From positions 62,001-126,000 of the forward strand of contig NZ_JAHLEF010000008.1 in assembly GCF_018861755.1 (NCBI RefSeq): a stretch of 64,000 nucleotides of DNA, given 5' to 3'. Each line of letters starts with the position of its first letter. Position 1 is the stretch's first letter. A model generated the notes under the pieces. It had not been told where the DNA came from. It saw only the letters and a list, made by a program, of their open reading frames with translations, and did not search any database. The DNA comes from Clostridium sp. CF012 (GTDB lineage Bacteria; Bacillota; Clostridia; Clostridiales; Clostridiaceae). The position numbers and the translations under genes were made by a program. Shown one piece after another: positions 1 through 9,102 of the stretch.

Positions 1-635
1 TAGATTGTCATAATCTAATGTATTTTACTAATAATGATAAGTTTTTTAACACAATACTTAATATTAGAGATAAATATAATAAATCAATAGACTTTAGACT
101 TGAGGTTGGGATGTCTAAGAGTATATCTAAAAAGGATTTAAATGAAATGTTAATACCTTGTATAGATAGCGGAGTGTTTAAAGCCATAGATTTATATGGA
201 GATGAAAGTAGAGATGACTTCGAAAGATTCCAAGAATATTACAAATATGCCAAAATTAAAGGCCTTAAGCTTAAAGCCCATGCTGGAGAATTTCAAGGAG
301 CTGGAAATGTAAAAAAAGCTATAGAGATATTAGGTATAGATGAAATTCAGCATGGTATAGGAGTGTCTTCAAATGAATATGTAATGGACCTTATAAAAGA
401 AAGGAATATTAGATTGAATATTTGTCCAAGCAGTAATTATATATTAGGAGCTGTTAAAAATATGAATAGCTATCCTGCTAGAAAATTATTTGATAAAGGG
501 CTACGCATTACAATAAACACAGATGATTTATTGCTATTTAATAGTGGGGTATCTGAAGAATATTTGTATTTATATAAATTAGGTTTGTTCAATGAAGATG
601 AACTAAATGAAATAAGAAAATTCTCATTAGCGTAA
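1..635 (+). CDS. Adenosine deaminase family protein, 5' end outside window
   Basis: This is the C-terminal part of an adenosine/AMP-deaminase-fold amidohydrolase, which would hydrolyse the purine amino group. The frame is open to the window edge, so the ATG at 18 is internal. Counting from it, family motifs are HAGE at residues 88-91, the HG pair at 112-113, CPSSN at 136-140 and NTDD at 167-170. These supply the catalytic Glu, a zinc-binding His and the metal-binding Asp. The N-terminal HxH metal motif would lie outside the window. The protein stops about 35 residues after NTDD, shorter than I expect for this family, so the 3' end may be truncated. Confidence 0.85.
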   Translation, partial: DCHNLMYFTNNDKFFNTILNIRDKYNKSIDFRLEVGMSKSISKKDLNEMLIPCIDSGVFKAIDLYGDESRDDFERFQEYYKYAKIKGLKLKAHAGEFQGAGNVKKAIEILGIDEIQHGIGVSSNEYVMDLIKERNIRLNICPSSNYILGAVKNMNSYPARKLFDKGLRITINTDDLLLFNSGVSEEYLYLYKLGLFNEDELNEIRKFSLA

Positions 636-699
636 AGTTATTAATTAGAAGGGACAGGTCCGAACTTTTTACAAAGTATTTAATCAGAGGGGGATATCT

Positions 700-1527
700 A
701 TGAAAGTTATAACATTGTTTGAAAACAGAACTATCTCAAAAGAATATAAAAGTAAGCATGGTTTATCGTTGTATATAGAAACAGCTAATCATAAGATATT
801 ATTCGATACTGGTACGGATCAAACATTTTCCTATAATGCTAGTAAGTTAGGTGTGAACTTAGAAGATATAGACATAGCAGTTATATCACATGGGCATTAT
901 GATCATGGTGGCGGACTAGAAACATTTTTAAACCTCAATAGTAAAGCAAAGATTTACATTGGGAAGGGCGCATTTGATAATCACCTTATAAAAGTATTTG
1001 GGTTTATTAAGTATGATATAGGTTTGAAGAAAGAATTAATCAATAATAATAGGTTTGTGTTTGTAGATGGAATGATGAAAATAGATGATGAGCTTACTTT
1101 ATTTGGTGATATTAAAGGGAATAAGCTGCTTCCTAAAGGTAATGATAAGTTATTAAAAGAGTTTAGTAACAACTCCATAAAAAAAGATGATTTTGACCAT
1201 GAAATTAGTCTATTGATTAATGAAAATAACAAAAACAGTCTATTCTGTGGTTGTGCTCACAAAGGTATTATTAATATAATTGAAAGAGCAAAAGATATTA
1301 TAGGTAGTGATTTAGCCGCAGTAATTGGTGGATTTCATTTAATGAGAATGAATGTTAATAATTCAGATTCCAAAGTTTTTTTAAACGAGCTTTCAGCCAA
1401 TCTAATTAGCAGTAATGTAAACAAATATTATACTTGCCATTGCACCGGTGAACAAGCTTATAGTTATCTATGTAATACCATGAACAATTTAAATGAGTTA
1501 AAAACAGGAGTGGTTATTGAAATATAG
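700..1527 (+). CDS. Metallo-beta-lactamase-fold hydrolase (COG1237-like)
   Basis: A 275-residue MBL-fold metal-dependent hydrolase. The zinc motif HGHYDH is at residues 64-69 and is followed by GGG, the form typical of the COG1237 group. An Asp-Thr-Gly (FDTGTD) sits near residue 36. A late GGFHL segment and a TCHCTG segment also match that group, whose members are often annotated as dihydropteridine-phosphate synthase-like without firm evidence. No signal peptide is seen, so it is cytoplasmic. The start is supported by GAGGGGG eight bases upstream. It is not obviously co-transcribed with either neighbour. The substrate is unknown. Confidence 0.85.
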   Translation: MKVITLFENRTISKEYKSKHGLSLYIETANHKILFDTGTDQTFSYNASKLGVNLEDIDIAVISHGHYDHGGGLETFLNLNSKAKIYIGKGAFDNHLIKVFGFIKYDIGLKKELINNNRFVFVDGMMKIDDELTLFGDIKGNKLLPKGNDKLLKEFSNNSIKKDDFDHEISLLINENNKNSLFCGCAHKGIINIIERAKDIIGSDLAAVIGGFHLMRMNVNNSDSKVFLNELSANLISSNVNKYYTCHCTGEQAYSYLCNTMNNLNELKTGVVIEI

Positions 1528-1727
1528 GTAGCAAAAGTACGCCCTTAAGAACAATGTAAGTATTTATACTGTAAGCGATGGTGAGGGGATAATCGTTTAA
1601 GGAAATTATGCAAAACTATATGGGATATTGGAGTTATAGAAAATGGAGTTTATATTAGAAAGTGTAAACAGTATTCTTGGCAAAGGCAGGTAACAAATTT
1701 TGATCAAAATTCAAGGAGAGATTATAT

Positions 1728-2492
1728 ATGAAAATAAATAGTAGGATTTCTATTGTGCTATCCTGTGTTCTAATTGCGATATTCTGTTCAAGTTGCAATA
1801 AAAACACAAATCCACAAAATCAAGTGACACAGCCCAAGACTCAACCTGCCAATAATGAGAATGTAGATGTAAAGAAAAATATATCTACGGAGCCAACATC
1901 TCAAAAACCTACTAAATCATCCATAGAACCATTTATTGTTTTAAAGGATAAAATCCATCCATCATTTCCTGAGTACACATTTAAAGTATATGGGCAGAAA
2001 AAGGATAATTTATACAGCGCAAACAAGATTGAAGTATACAATGAGGTAAAAAACAAAGAAAAATTGCAAGAATTAGTATTCAGCGATACAAGTACTCCAG
2101 ATGGTAATCAATTAGGTATAGTAATTGAAGATATGAACTTTGATGGGTATAAGGATATTAGAATACAACAATTTCTCCCAGCTACGGGGAATGTACCATA
2201 CTATTATTGGCTTTGGGATAAAGCAACATCAAAATTCATAAAAAATAATGACCTGGAAAAAATCACTTCTCCTATATTTGATTCTGAGAGCAAATTAATC
2301 AAATCAAATGTTAAAGGAAATGCAGGCACATACTATGATTATGAGTATAAATATATTGATAGCAAGCCTACTCTTATTAGAGAGGTTGAAAGAATCGCAG
2401 ATTTAGAAAAAAACCTTTGGCATATAACTATAAAAGAATTAGTTGAAAAAGAAATGAAAGTAACAAAGAAATATGACGAAAAAATCAAATAA
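1728..2492 (+). CDS. Putative lipoprotein with VCBS-like C-terminal domain
   Basis: A 254-residue exported protein. Residues 1-22 form a signal peptide ending in a lipobox-like SSC with Cys23 as the expected lipidated residue. A Gln/Thr/Pro/Asn-rich linker follows to about residue 65. The C-terminal half contains DMNFDGYKDI, a calcium-loop-like DxNxDGxxD motif, and then YYYWLWDK. That combination occurs in XAC2610/FG-GAP-like extracellular domains. AAGGAGAG lies upstream of the ATG. Function is unknown. The 200 bases before it hold no convincing gene. Confidence 0.75.
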   Translation: MKINSRISIVLSCVLIAIFCSSCNKNTNPQNQVTQPKTQPANNENVDVKKNISTEPTSQKPTKSSIEPFIVLKDKIHPSFPEYTFKVYGQKKDNLYSANKIEVYNEVKNKEKLQELVFSDTSTPDGNQLGIVIEDMNFDGYKDIRIQQFLPATGNVPYYYWLWDKATSKFIKNNDLEKITSPIFDSESKLIKSNVKGNAGTYYDYEYKYIDSKPTLIREVERIADLEKNLWHITIKELVEKEMKVTKKYDEKIK

Positions 2493-2549
2493 AGATGGTA
2501 TTAGCAAGAGGTATTGTTATATTAATAACTAAAAAGAAGGAGCATTTAA

Positions 2550-3554
2550 ATGGCGCAGATATTCAATGAAAAAAACATACCCTTTGAACTCAGGCAATCA
2601 CCAATTCCAGAATTCTCATGGCATACGAGTCAGAAGTTGTCAGAAATAGTTAAGTCAAAACATCTACAGTTTGATGTAAGATCCCTTGATGCGGGCAAAT
2701 ACTCTTACCCATATCATTTTCACAGAAATTCTGAAGAGATATTTGTAATTTTATCTGGAAAAGCTACACTTCGAACACCAAATGAATTTGTGGAATTAAA
2801 TAAAGGTGATATTGTATTTTTTGAAATTGGACCAGAAGGTGCCCATCAACTTTATAATCATACAGAGGAACCATGTATGTTCATAGATATAGGTACTAAT
2901 GTTGGCTTAGATGTCTGTGAATATCCTGATTCAGGAAAAATAAATATTTTACCATATCACGAAGTGTACCAAAATAATCAAAAGGTGGATTATTATAAAG
3001 GTGAAGATAAAGTAAGTGAAAAATGGCCAGATATAATAAGTGTAAGTAATTTAAATACAGAGAGATTAATATTAATACCAATGTCTTTAGATATAACCAA
3101 ATCCCTTATGGAAGAGAATACTACGGTCGTTGAAAAACTCGGACTAAATACGGAGAGTGATTGGCCAACAGAAGATACTAAGGATATTTTACACATTATT
3201 AAGAGTTCTTTAGAAAAATCAATCATTCCAACTGGATTTGAATGTTGGATGATTGTAAAAAAAGATACTATGAAAATAATAGGAGACATTGGATTTAAAG
3301 GACAACCTAATGAAAAAAAGGAGATTGAAGTAGGCTATGGTTTAGTAGAGAAAGAAAGCGGTAAGGGATTTGCAACAGAGGCATTATGTAAAATTTTAGA
3401 TTGGGCTTTTTCTCAAAGGAATGTAGATGTAATTAAAGCAGATTGTTTAATAAATAATTTGGCATCTATACATGTATTAGAAAAGGTGGGAATGAAAGAA
3501 ACAAATAGAGACCAGGAATTGATTTATTGGGAGCTTCAGAAAAATTCAATATAA
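2550..3554 (+). CDS. Cupin-GNAT acetyltransferase fusion
   Basis: A 334-residue protein with two recognisable domains. Residues about 35-125 are a cupin barrel with PYHFHRNSEEIF supplying the HxHx(n)E metal-binding motif and a second half ending in GAHQLYN. Residues about 170-330 are a RimJ/RimL-type GNAT, with TERLILIP at its start, VGYGL and a Gly-rich acetyl-CoA loop (ESGKGFATEAL), and a C-terminal GMKETNRD. The reading frame is continuous across the junction, so this is a real fusion and not two overlapping genes. AAGGAG precedes the ATG. The substrate is unknown. The cupin may sense or bind a small ligand that the GNAT modifies, which is inference. Confidence 0.8.
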   Translation: MAQIFNEKNIPFELRQSPIPEFSWHTSQKLSEIVKSKHLQFDVRSLDAGKYSYPYHFHRNSEEIFVILSGKATLRTPNEFVELNKGDIVFFEIGPEGAHQLYNHTEEPCMFIDIGTNVGLDVCEYPDSGKINILPYHEVYQNNQKVDYYKGEDKVSEKWPDIISVSNLNTERLILIPMSLDITKSLMEENTTVVEKLGLNTESDWPTEDTKDILHIIKSSLEKSIIPTGFECWMIVKKDTMKIIGDIGFKGQPNEKKEIEVGYGLVEKESGKGFATEALCKILDWAFSQRNVDVIKADCLINNLASIHVLEKVGMKETNRDQELIYWELQKNSI

Positions 3555-3584
3555 AATTTTTTTAAGAAAGTTGAGGAGGGTAAA

Positions 3585-4205
3585 ATGAGAAAAATAAATT
3601 TAGGTGTACCTACCATAGAAGAAGCAAAGTTGATTTTAGATGAAGGAAGCAAATTGAATCCAGGCCCTTGGGTAGAACATTCCCTGTTTGTAGGCAAAGC
3701 AGCAGAATTAATCGCTAAAGAAGATAAGGAGTTAGATAGGAATATTGCATTATCATTAGGGATGTTACATGATATTGGGAGACGATATGGCGTAACGAGT
3801 ATGAGGCATAGTATAGATGGGTATAACTTTTCAATGGAGAAAGGGTATGATTTATTAGCGAGAATTTGTATTTCTCATTCTTTCTCTTATAAAAACATTG
3901 ATGCTGTATTTGGAAAATGGGATTGTTCAGATAAGGAATACAAATTTGTTAAAGAATATTTGGATAAGATTGATTTTACAGCGTATGATAAATTAATTCA
4001 GTTATGTGACGCATTAGCTTTACCTACAGGATATTGTTTAATGGAAAAAAGAATGCTAGATGTTGCTATGAGACACGGAGTAAATGAGTACACTATTGAA
4101 AAATGGAAGGCGATCTTTGAAATAAAGAATTTTTTTGAAGAAAGGATTGGCAAATCTATTTATAGTGTTTTACCCAATGTCGTAGAAAATACGTTTAAAT
4201 TTTAA
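3585..4205 (+). CDS. HD-domain phosphohydrolase
   Basis: A 206-residue HD-superfamily protein. The metal-binding set is visible: His32 (VEHSLF), the HD pair at 62-63 in MLHDIGRR, and a downstream Asp in LCDALALP. These proteins hydrolyse phosphate esters, usually of nucleotides. It starts 30 bases after the cupin-GNAT gene, behind GAGGAGGG, so it may be co-transcribed with it. No membrane or sensor domain is present. The substrate cannot be told from sequence. Confidence 0.8.
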   Translation: MRKINLGVPTIEEAKLILDEGSKLNPGPWVEHSLFVGKAAELIAKEDKELDRNIALSLGMLHDIGRRYGVTSMRHSIDGYNFSMEKGYDLLARICISHSFSYKNIDAVFGKWDCSDKEYKFVKEYLDKIDFTAYDKLIQLCDALALPTGYCLMEKRMLDVAMRHGVNEYTIEKWKAIFEIKNFFEERIGKSIYSVLPNVVENTFKF

Positions 4206-4267
4206 TATGAAAGTTTGAAAGTTTTTATTTATTCTGAAGGCAGTATATATTTAATTTGGAGGGATTT

Positions 4268-4723
4268 ATGAATATTTGCATAGTTGAAAAAAGTATAAAA
4301 GAAATTGAACTTATAAAGCCATTGTGGGAGCAACTTAATTGTGTCCACTTTAAAAAATCAATTTATTTTAAAAGTAAATTCGAAAAATTCACCTTTGATA
4401 AAAGAGTAAAGTCTATTTATGAAAAAGCACAAACTGGTACTATAAAGATAGATATGCTTTGGAATAGTGAAACTGAGAATTATGTAGGATATTGTTTAAG
4501 TTCAATTGAAGATAATTTAGGAGAAATAGAATCTATCTTTATCGAAGATCAATATCGTAAATTTCGCTTAGGTGGAAAACTTATGGAGAGTTCTTTGAGT
4601 TGGTTTGAGTTAAATGGAATAACAAATATTCAAATTGGTGTAGCATATTCAAACGATGAAGCATTGCCTTTTTATGAACGCTATGGTTTTTATATTGGAA
4701 ACTATATCTTAAAAAGAAAGTAA
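4268..4723 (+). CDS. GNAT family N-acetyltransferase
   Basis: A 151-residue single-domain GNAT. The acetyl-CoA binding loop is in IFIEDQYRKFRLGGKL, and the C-terminal LPFYERYGF is the standard beta6-alpha4 signature. I start it at the ATG at 4268 and not the in-frame TTG at 4256, because GGAGGG lies 5 bases before the ATG and would otherwise fall inside the coding region. It is the first of three consecutive GNAT genes that are too different from each other to be recent duplicates. The acceptor substrate is unknown. Confidence 0.8.
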   Translation: MNICIVEKSIKEIELIKPLWEQLNCVHFKKSIYFKSKFEKFTFDKRVKSIYEKAQTGTIKIDMLWNSETENYVGYCLSSIEDNLGEIESIFIEDQYRKFRLGGKLMESSLSWFELNGITNIQIGVAYSNDEALPFYERYGFYIGNYILKRK

Positions 4724-4794
4724 TGTTTTTATAGTAGTTCTTAATTTAAGTAGACGTTAAATATGTAGAATGCATAGCAAAAAGGAGTAAGTAT

Positions 4795-5301
4795 ATGTAT
4801 AAAATTCATTATGCAAATGTAGATGATGCTAGAATATTAGGAGAAATTCATTCAAAATCGTGGAAAGTAGCCTATAAAGGTATTGTTCCTGAAGATATAT
4901 TAAATAATATGTCTTCAGAAAAAAGACAAAGATATTTTGAAAAGGCATTATCAGAAGGTTGGGAGGAAGATGCTATAATCTTTAAAGAGAATATAGGGGT
5001 AGGGCTAATATGTATTGGTAAATGTAGAGATGAGGATAAGGATAATTCTTATGGTGAAATATGGGGTATATATTTATTACCAGAGTATTTTAATAAAGGT
5101 ATAGGTTCTAAATTAATATACTGGGGATTAAATGAATTAAGAAATAGAAATTATAAAAAAATTACTCTTTGGGTTCTTGAAGAAAACACACCTGCGCGAA
5201 AATTTTATGAAAAAATAGGATTTAATCATGACGGTACTGTTAAAGAAATTACTATTGGAAAAAAATTAAAAGAATATCGCTATGTAAAAATTATTGAGTA
5301 A
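4795..5301 (+). CDS. GNAT family N-acetyltransferase
   Basis: A 168-residue GNAT of the type often annotated as phosphinothricin or ribosomal-protein acetyltransferase. The N-terminus has IHSKSWKVAYKGIVP, common in this subgroup. The pyrophosphate loop is PEYFNKGIGSKL and the C-terminal signature is ARKFYEKIGF. A strong AAAGGAG precedes the ATG. The next gene starts 16 bases after its stop, suggesting a two-gene transcript with the following GNAT. The substrate is not predictable. Confidence 0.85.
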   Translation: MYKIHYANVDDARILGEIHSKSWKVAYKGIVPEDILNNMSSEKRQRYFEKALSEGWEEDAIIFKENIGVGLICIGKCRDEDKDNSYGEIWGIYLLPEYFNKGIGSKLIYWGLNELRNRNYKKITLWVLEENTPARKFYEKIGFNHDGTVKEITIGKKLKEYRYVKIIE

Positions 5302-5317
5302 AAGTTAAGGAGAAATT

Positions 5318-5872
5318 ATGAATAATAGATTTTTAGAATTTAATGATGGTTATGCATTAATCTCATTAACAGAAGATCATCTAAGAGATCTTTTCAGTTG
5401 GAACATCGAAGAAAGTCACTTTGAACAATATACTTGTCGTCCTCTAAAATTGCCACAATCATTTGATGAATACGCATATAAAACATTAAAGTCACTCTCT
5501 GAAGAAAAACTAAAGACCTACATATTAATCAAAAAAGAAGATGTTAATAAACCGTTAGGGAAAATTACACTATTTGATTTTAACTCAAGAAACCACAGCG
5601 CTGAATTTGGATACTATTTGCCAGGTTGCAATAGGAAAAAAGGCTTGGGAATTATTCTGTTAGCACAATTTATAGAGAAATCTTTTACAGATAATGAATT
5701 AAATCTAAATAAAATATATGCAACAACATCATCAAATAATATACCATCTATGAAACTTCTAGAGAAATTTGGTTTTAAATTGGATGGAAGGCTAAGAGAG
5801 CATTATTGGGTTAATGAAGATAAATATGATCAACTTATCTATTCAATGCTTAAACATGACTGGAATGAATAA
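5318..5872 (+). CDS. GNAT acetyltransferase, RimJ/RimL type
   Basis: A 184-residue GNAT resembling ribosomal-protein N-terminal acetyltransferases of the RimJ/RimL group. It has FDFNSRNHSAEFGYYL at the core strand, CNRKKGLG at the acetyl-CoA loop and SMKLLEKFGFKLDGRLREH near the C-terminus, the usual family ending. AAGGAG is 7 bases before the ATG. It follows the preceding GNAT by 16 bases and probably shares its transcript. The short stretch after it (to 5996) carries a GGAGGG followed by a five-codon ORF at 5896, possibly the stub of a lost gene. Confidence 0.85.
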   Translation: MNNRFLEFNDGYALISLTEDHLRDLFSWNIEESHFEQYTCRPLKLPQSFDEYAYKTLKSLSEEKLKTYILIKKEDVNKPLGKITLFDFNSRNHSAEFGYYLPGCNRKKGLGIILLAQFIEKSFTDNELNLNKIYATTSSNNIPSMKLLEKFGFKLDGRLREHYWVNEDKYDQLIYSMLKHDWNE

Positions 5873-5996
5873 ACGCTTATAAAAACGGAGGGAAAATGTT
5901 ACTAAAAAAGTAGAAGAGACATATGATAATACCATGGGTATAAATTCTGAATATCACAGACTAGCCTAACAAACAATAATATTAGGGGGTAACAGT

Positions 5997-6551
5997 ATGA
6001 ATGAAAGTGGATTTAATAAATTGTATTGGGGATTTCTATTTATAATGCTGAGTTTTAGGATTCAAGGATTTGATATTTTACCTAATATAGTGGGTTATTT
6101 ATTCTTTGCATCCGGATTTAGCCAACTTATTTCAAGTAGTAATTATTTTAACATAGCTGCAAAATACAATATTCCCATGATAGTATTGTCCATATTTACG
6201 ATATATGAAGCTCCGGCACAAAGTGGTGGTATTAATTTAGGGTTACTCGGGATATTCAGTATACCAATAGCTATTGCTTCCTTTGTGCTGAGTTTATTAG
6301 TTGTGTATAATTTATTTATGGGAATTAAAGATATGGCTAAAAATCAAGAACAATCTGATTTAGTATTAGAGTCCGAAGAGAAATGGAATCAATATAAGCT
6401 CATTCAGATTGCGGCAGTTTGTTCATTTATATTTATCTTCATACCTTTATTAGGTGTACTTTACATTATTACTATTTTAGTAATATCGGTTATAATCACA
6501 ATAGGAATATTAGGCTTCATAAAAAGGTGTACTGAAAGGTTAAGCCATTAA
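5997..6551 (+). CDS. Small integral membrane protein, unknown function
   Basis: A 184-residue hydrophobic protein with about five predicted membrane segments near residues 8-22, 25-42, 53-70, 78-102 and 135-175, and a short charged loop around 110-130. No family-defining motif was recognised. AGGGGG lies upstream of the ATG. A terminator follows the gene, so it is probably transcribed alone or with the GNATs upstream. Confidence 0.65.
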   Translation: MNESGFNKLYWGFLFIMLSFRIQGFDILPNIVGYLFFASGFSQLISSSNYFNIAAKYNIPMIVLSIFTIYEAPAQSGGINLGLLGIFSIPIAIASFVLSLLVVYNLFMGIKDMAKNQEQSDLVLESEEKWNQYKLIQIAAVCSFIFIFIPLLGVLYIITILVISVIITIGILGFIKRCTERLSH

Positions 6552-6561
6552 AATTATTTAC

Positions 6562-6609
6562 TACAATTCTGTCCACCTTAGCTGGTGGATTTTTTTATAT
6601 AGAATTGTG
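6562..6609 (+). terminator. Intrinsic terminator after membrane protein gene
   Basis: An inner stem TCCACC/GGTGGA (6572-6577 with 6584-6589) is followed at once by a run of eight T. An outer pair, ACAATTCT with AGAATTGT, brackets it. Confidence 0.8.
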
Positions 6610-6741
6610 TAAATTTATGGGTTATAATGTATATATAGGTTGACGCTTATGCAATGACAACGTCACCCTCCAAAACCAAGGATAAATGCTATCTTGAATT
6701 TTAGAACGTGAGCAACAGTACACAATTTATTGGGGGCTTAT

Positions 6742-7338
6742 ATGAAAACAATTGATGATATTACGAATTTTATTTTCCTTGAGAATAATCCTGAAAAAGC
6801 AGATATTATCTTTATACCTGGAGGCTCTTATGCTGAATTAGCAGAAAGAGCAGCAAAACTCTGGAGTAATGAATATGCACCACTTATTCTTCCATCGGGC
6901 AAATACAGCATTAAACGTGGATACTTTCCCAAACCGTTATCAAAATCAGAAATATATTGTGGCACATATAATTCGGAATGGGATTTCTTAAAGGATGTTT
7001 TAATTAAAAATGGTGTTGATGAAAATAGAGTTTTAAGGGAGGATAATGCGCAATTCACATATGAGAATGCGTTTAAATCTCGTGAAATAACAGACAACCT
7101 AAATTTACATATAAATAAAGCAATAATATGTTGCAAATCCTTTCACGCAAGACGTTGTTACATGTATTACCAATGGGCATATCCAGATACAGAAATAATT
7201 ATTTGTCCATCGGTCGTGCAAGGAATAAACAGGGACAATTGGTTTAATACAGAGAATGGCGTAGAGATAGTAATGGGTGAACTAAGTAGATGTGGTTCAC
7301 AGCTTAAAGAGTATATTATGGAATTCACTAAAAACTAG
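6742..7338 (+). CDS. YdcF/DUF218 family protein
   Basis: A 198-residue DUF218 (YdcF/SanA-like) protein. Recognisable features are FIPGGSYAELAERAAKLW near the start, LPSGKYS, a central LIKNGVDENRVLRED, TYENA and CCKSFHARRC. These match the Rossmann-like DUF218 core in order. No membrane anchor is present, unlike many SanA-type members, so it is probably cytoplasmic. I use the ATG at 6742, since TGGGGG directly upstream would be inside the gene if the TTG at 6730 were used. Biochemical activity in this family is poorly defined. Confidence 0.8.
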   Translation: MKTIDDITNFIFLENNPEKADIIFIPGGSYAELAERAAKLWSNEYAPLILPSGKYSIKRGYFPKPLSKSEIYCGTYNSEWDFLKDVLIKNGVDENRVLREDNAQFTYENAFKSREITDNLNLHINKAIICCKSFHARRCYMYYQWAYPDTEIIICPSVVQGINRDNWFNTENGVEIVMGELSRCGSQLKEYIMEFTKN

Positions 7339-7387
7339 TTGTAATTTCCAAGAAGTTTAAAAACTAATGAGAATGGAGGAATATCTT

Positions 7388-8356
7388 ATGTGTAAATTCA
7401 TAATTGGAGTTGATTTAGGAGGAACTAATATCAAAGCTGCAATATTTAATCTGGATTTACAATTATTGATTGAAGTTCGTAGGTCAACGGAAGCCAAGCA
7501 AGGTCCTAGTTATGTTCTAAACAAAATTATAAATATAATAGAGGAGATGCTTGAAAGTCTTAATATTACGGACAAATCAATTTATTGTATGGGAATGGGT
7601 ATTCCAGGGCTATTGGATCCAAAGCAGGGCATATCATATTTCTCCCCAAACTTTCCAGATTGGGAAAATATACATGTTGTTGACGAAATAAAAAGGCGCT
7701 TTGATTTCCCAATATTTATTGATAATGATGTTCGTGTGAATTTATATGGAGAGTGGCGATTTGGTGTAGGTTTGAACTTTAAAAACCTTGTACTTATCAC
7801 ATTGGGTACTGGCTTAGGGTCAGGAATAGTTATTGATGGAAAAGTTATATATGGGGCAACCTCTAGTGCAGGTGAAATCGGACATATGAATATGTATCGG
7901 GAAGGGCGTCCTTGTAAATGTGGAAGTTCTGGGTGTTTAGGAAGATATGTTTCAGCAAGTGGAATGATTAATACTTTTATCGAAAAATTAAGTGGTGGAA
8001 GAAAGAGTATAGTAGAAGAATGGATTAATCATGATATCAATAATATTAAAGCGAGTATGATATCTCAGGCATATGATTTGAATGACGATTTAGCAATTGA
8101 GGTAATGCATCAAACAGGAGAGATACTTGGCTTTGGTTTGGCAAATGTTATTAACTTATTTAATCCAGAGACCATTATTGTAGGTGGTGGAATGTCTTAT
8201 GCAGGGGACCGATTGTTAACTACTGTACGTGAGACAATTAAAAGCCACTCATTAAAAATATCTGGTCAAGTTTGCACAGTTGTACAAGCTCAATTGGGTG
8301 ATTGTGCTGGAATGATTGGTGCAGCTTGGTATGCTAAAGATAGGATTGATAGTTGA
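7388..8356 (+). CDS. ROK family sugar kinase (glucokinase-like)
   Basis: A 322-residue ROK protein. The N-terminal phosphate loop is GVDLGGTNIKAA, the central DNDV is followed by TLGTGLGSGIV, the sugar/zinc region is GEIGHM, and the Cys cluster is CKCGSSGC. There is no N-terminal helix-turn-helix, so it is a kinase and not a NagC-type repressor. The ROK signature usually continues GCLE, but here it reads GCLG, so the conserved Glu is absent. The ATG at 7388 is preceded by ATGGAGG. The next gene follows closely and is probably co-transcribed. It most likely phosphorylates glucose or a related hexose. Confidence 0.85.
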   Translation: MCKFIIGVDLGGTNIKAAIFNLDLQLLIEVRRSTEAKQGPSYVLNKIINIIEEMLESLNITDKSIYCMGMGIPGLLDPKQGISYFSPNFPDWENIHVVDEIKRRFDFPIFIDNDVRVNLYGEWRFGVGLNFKNLVLITLGTGLGSGIVIDGKVIYGATSSAGEIGHMNMYREGRPCKCGSSGCLGRYVSASGMINTFIEKLSGGRKSIVEEWINHDINNIKASMISQAYDLNDDLAIEVMHQTGEILGFGLANVINLFNPETIIVGGGMSYAGDRLLTTVRETIKSHSLKISGQVCTVVQAQLGDCAGMIGAAWYAKDRIDS

Positions 8357-8398
8357 GGACATGTGAAGATTATTTATATTAAGAGAGGTAGTGTTAAT

Positions 8399-9058
8399 AT
8401 GACTAAGGAAAATATACTTAATATCTTGAATGGACAGGTAATGTTTGATTCCTTTAAACAGAATCATTTTAATGGAAATGGCGTATATGTGCCTTTTAAT
8501 GAAGCAATGTGCGTAGGTAAACTTACAGAAGATATCTTCTCCTGTCAATTTATCACATTCCGCTGTGAAGCTCACCAAGTAACAATAGAGCAATATAATC
8601 AATTAACTCTTCAACCCTTACAAATACTTTTTAATAATCAATTTTCTCGTATTTTATTATGGTTTGATGATGATATGTTTTGTCAAATTAATCTTCTCAC
8701 AATCCTTGCATATTTAGATCAACATAATTATAAAGGCAAAATAACTTTCAATTTAGTAAATCGAGACTTTAAAATAATTGATTGCTTTGAATTGGGTGTA
8801 CAAGGATTCGATGAAATATATAAACAAGTCATAATTAATAGATGTATGCCTGAAAACATCAATTTATCTATAATGGAAAATGGAATTCGGCTTTATCTTG
8901 AATATTTAAAAGAGGAAAATGAAATCACAGCATATATTAAGCAACATGAAAATCTACAAAAGGATACCTTAGTAATTGAGTTGTTAAAAACATTTCTCCA
9001 ATATGGTCTAGGTGATACTCAATATATGCAATTAATTGAAATTCATAGGAAGGCATAG
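8399..9058 (+). CDS. DUF1835-like protein
   Basis: A 219-residue protein of unknown function. The N-terminus (ILNGQVMFDSF, then VPFNEAMCVG) and the central ILLWFDDDMFCQINLL resemble DUF1835, in which an Asp/His-rich LWFEHDL segment is typical. I start it at the ATG at 8399, behind AGAGAGG. An in-frame ATG at 8363 has no good ribosome site. It lies 42 bases after the ROK kinase. No membrane segments or signal peptide are present. Confidence 0.65.
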   Translation: MTKENILNILNGQVMFDSFKQNHFNGNGVYVPFNEAMCVGKLTEDIFSCQFITFRCEAHQVTIEQYNQLTLQPLQILFNNQFSRILLWFDDDMFCQINLLTILAYLDQHNYKGKITFNLVNRDFKIIDCFELGVQGFDEIYKQVIINRCMPENINLSIMENGIRLYLEYLKEENEITAYIKQHENLQKDTLVIELLKTFLQYGLGDTQYMQLIEIHRKA

Positions 9059-9102
9059 AAATTGAAAGTCAAAAAAAGAAAAAATAACTGGAGGAAATAG
9101 AA

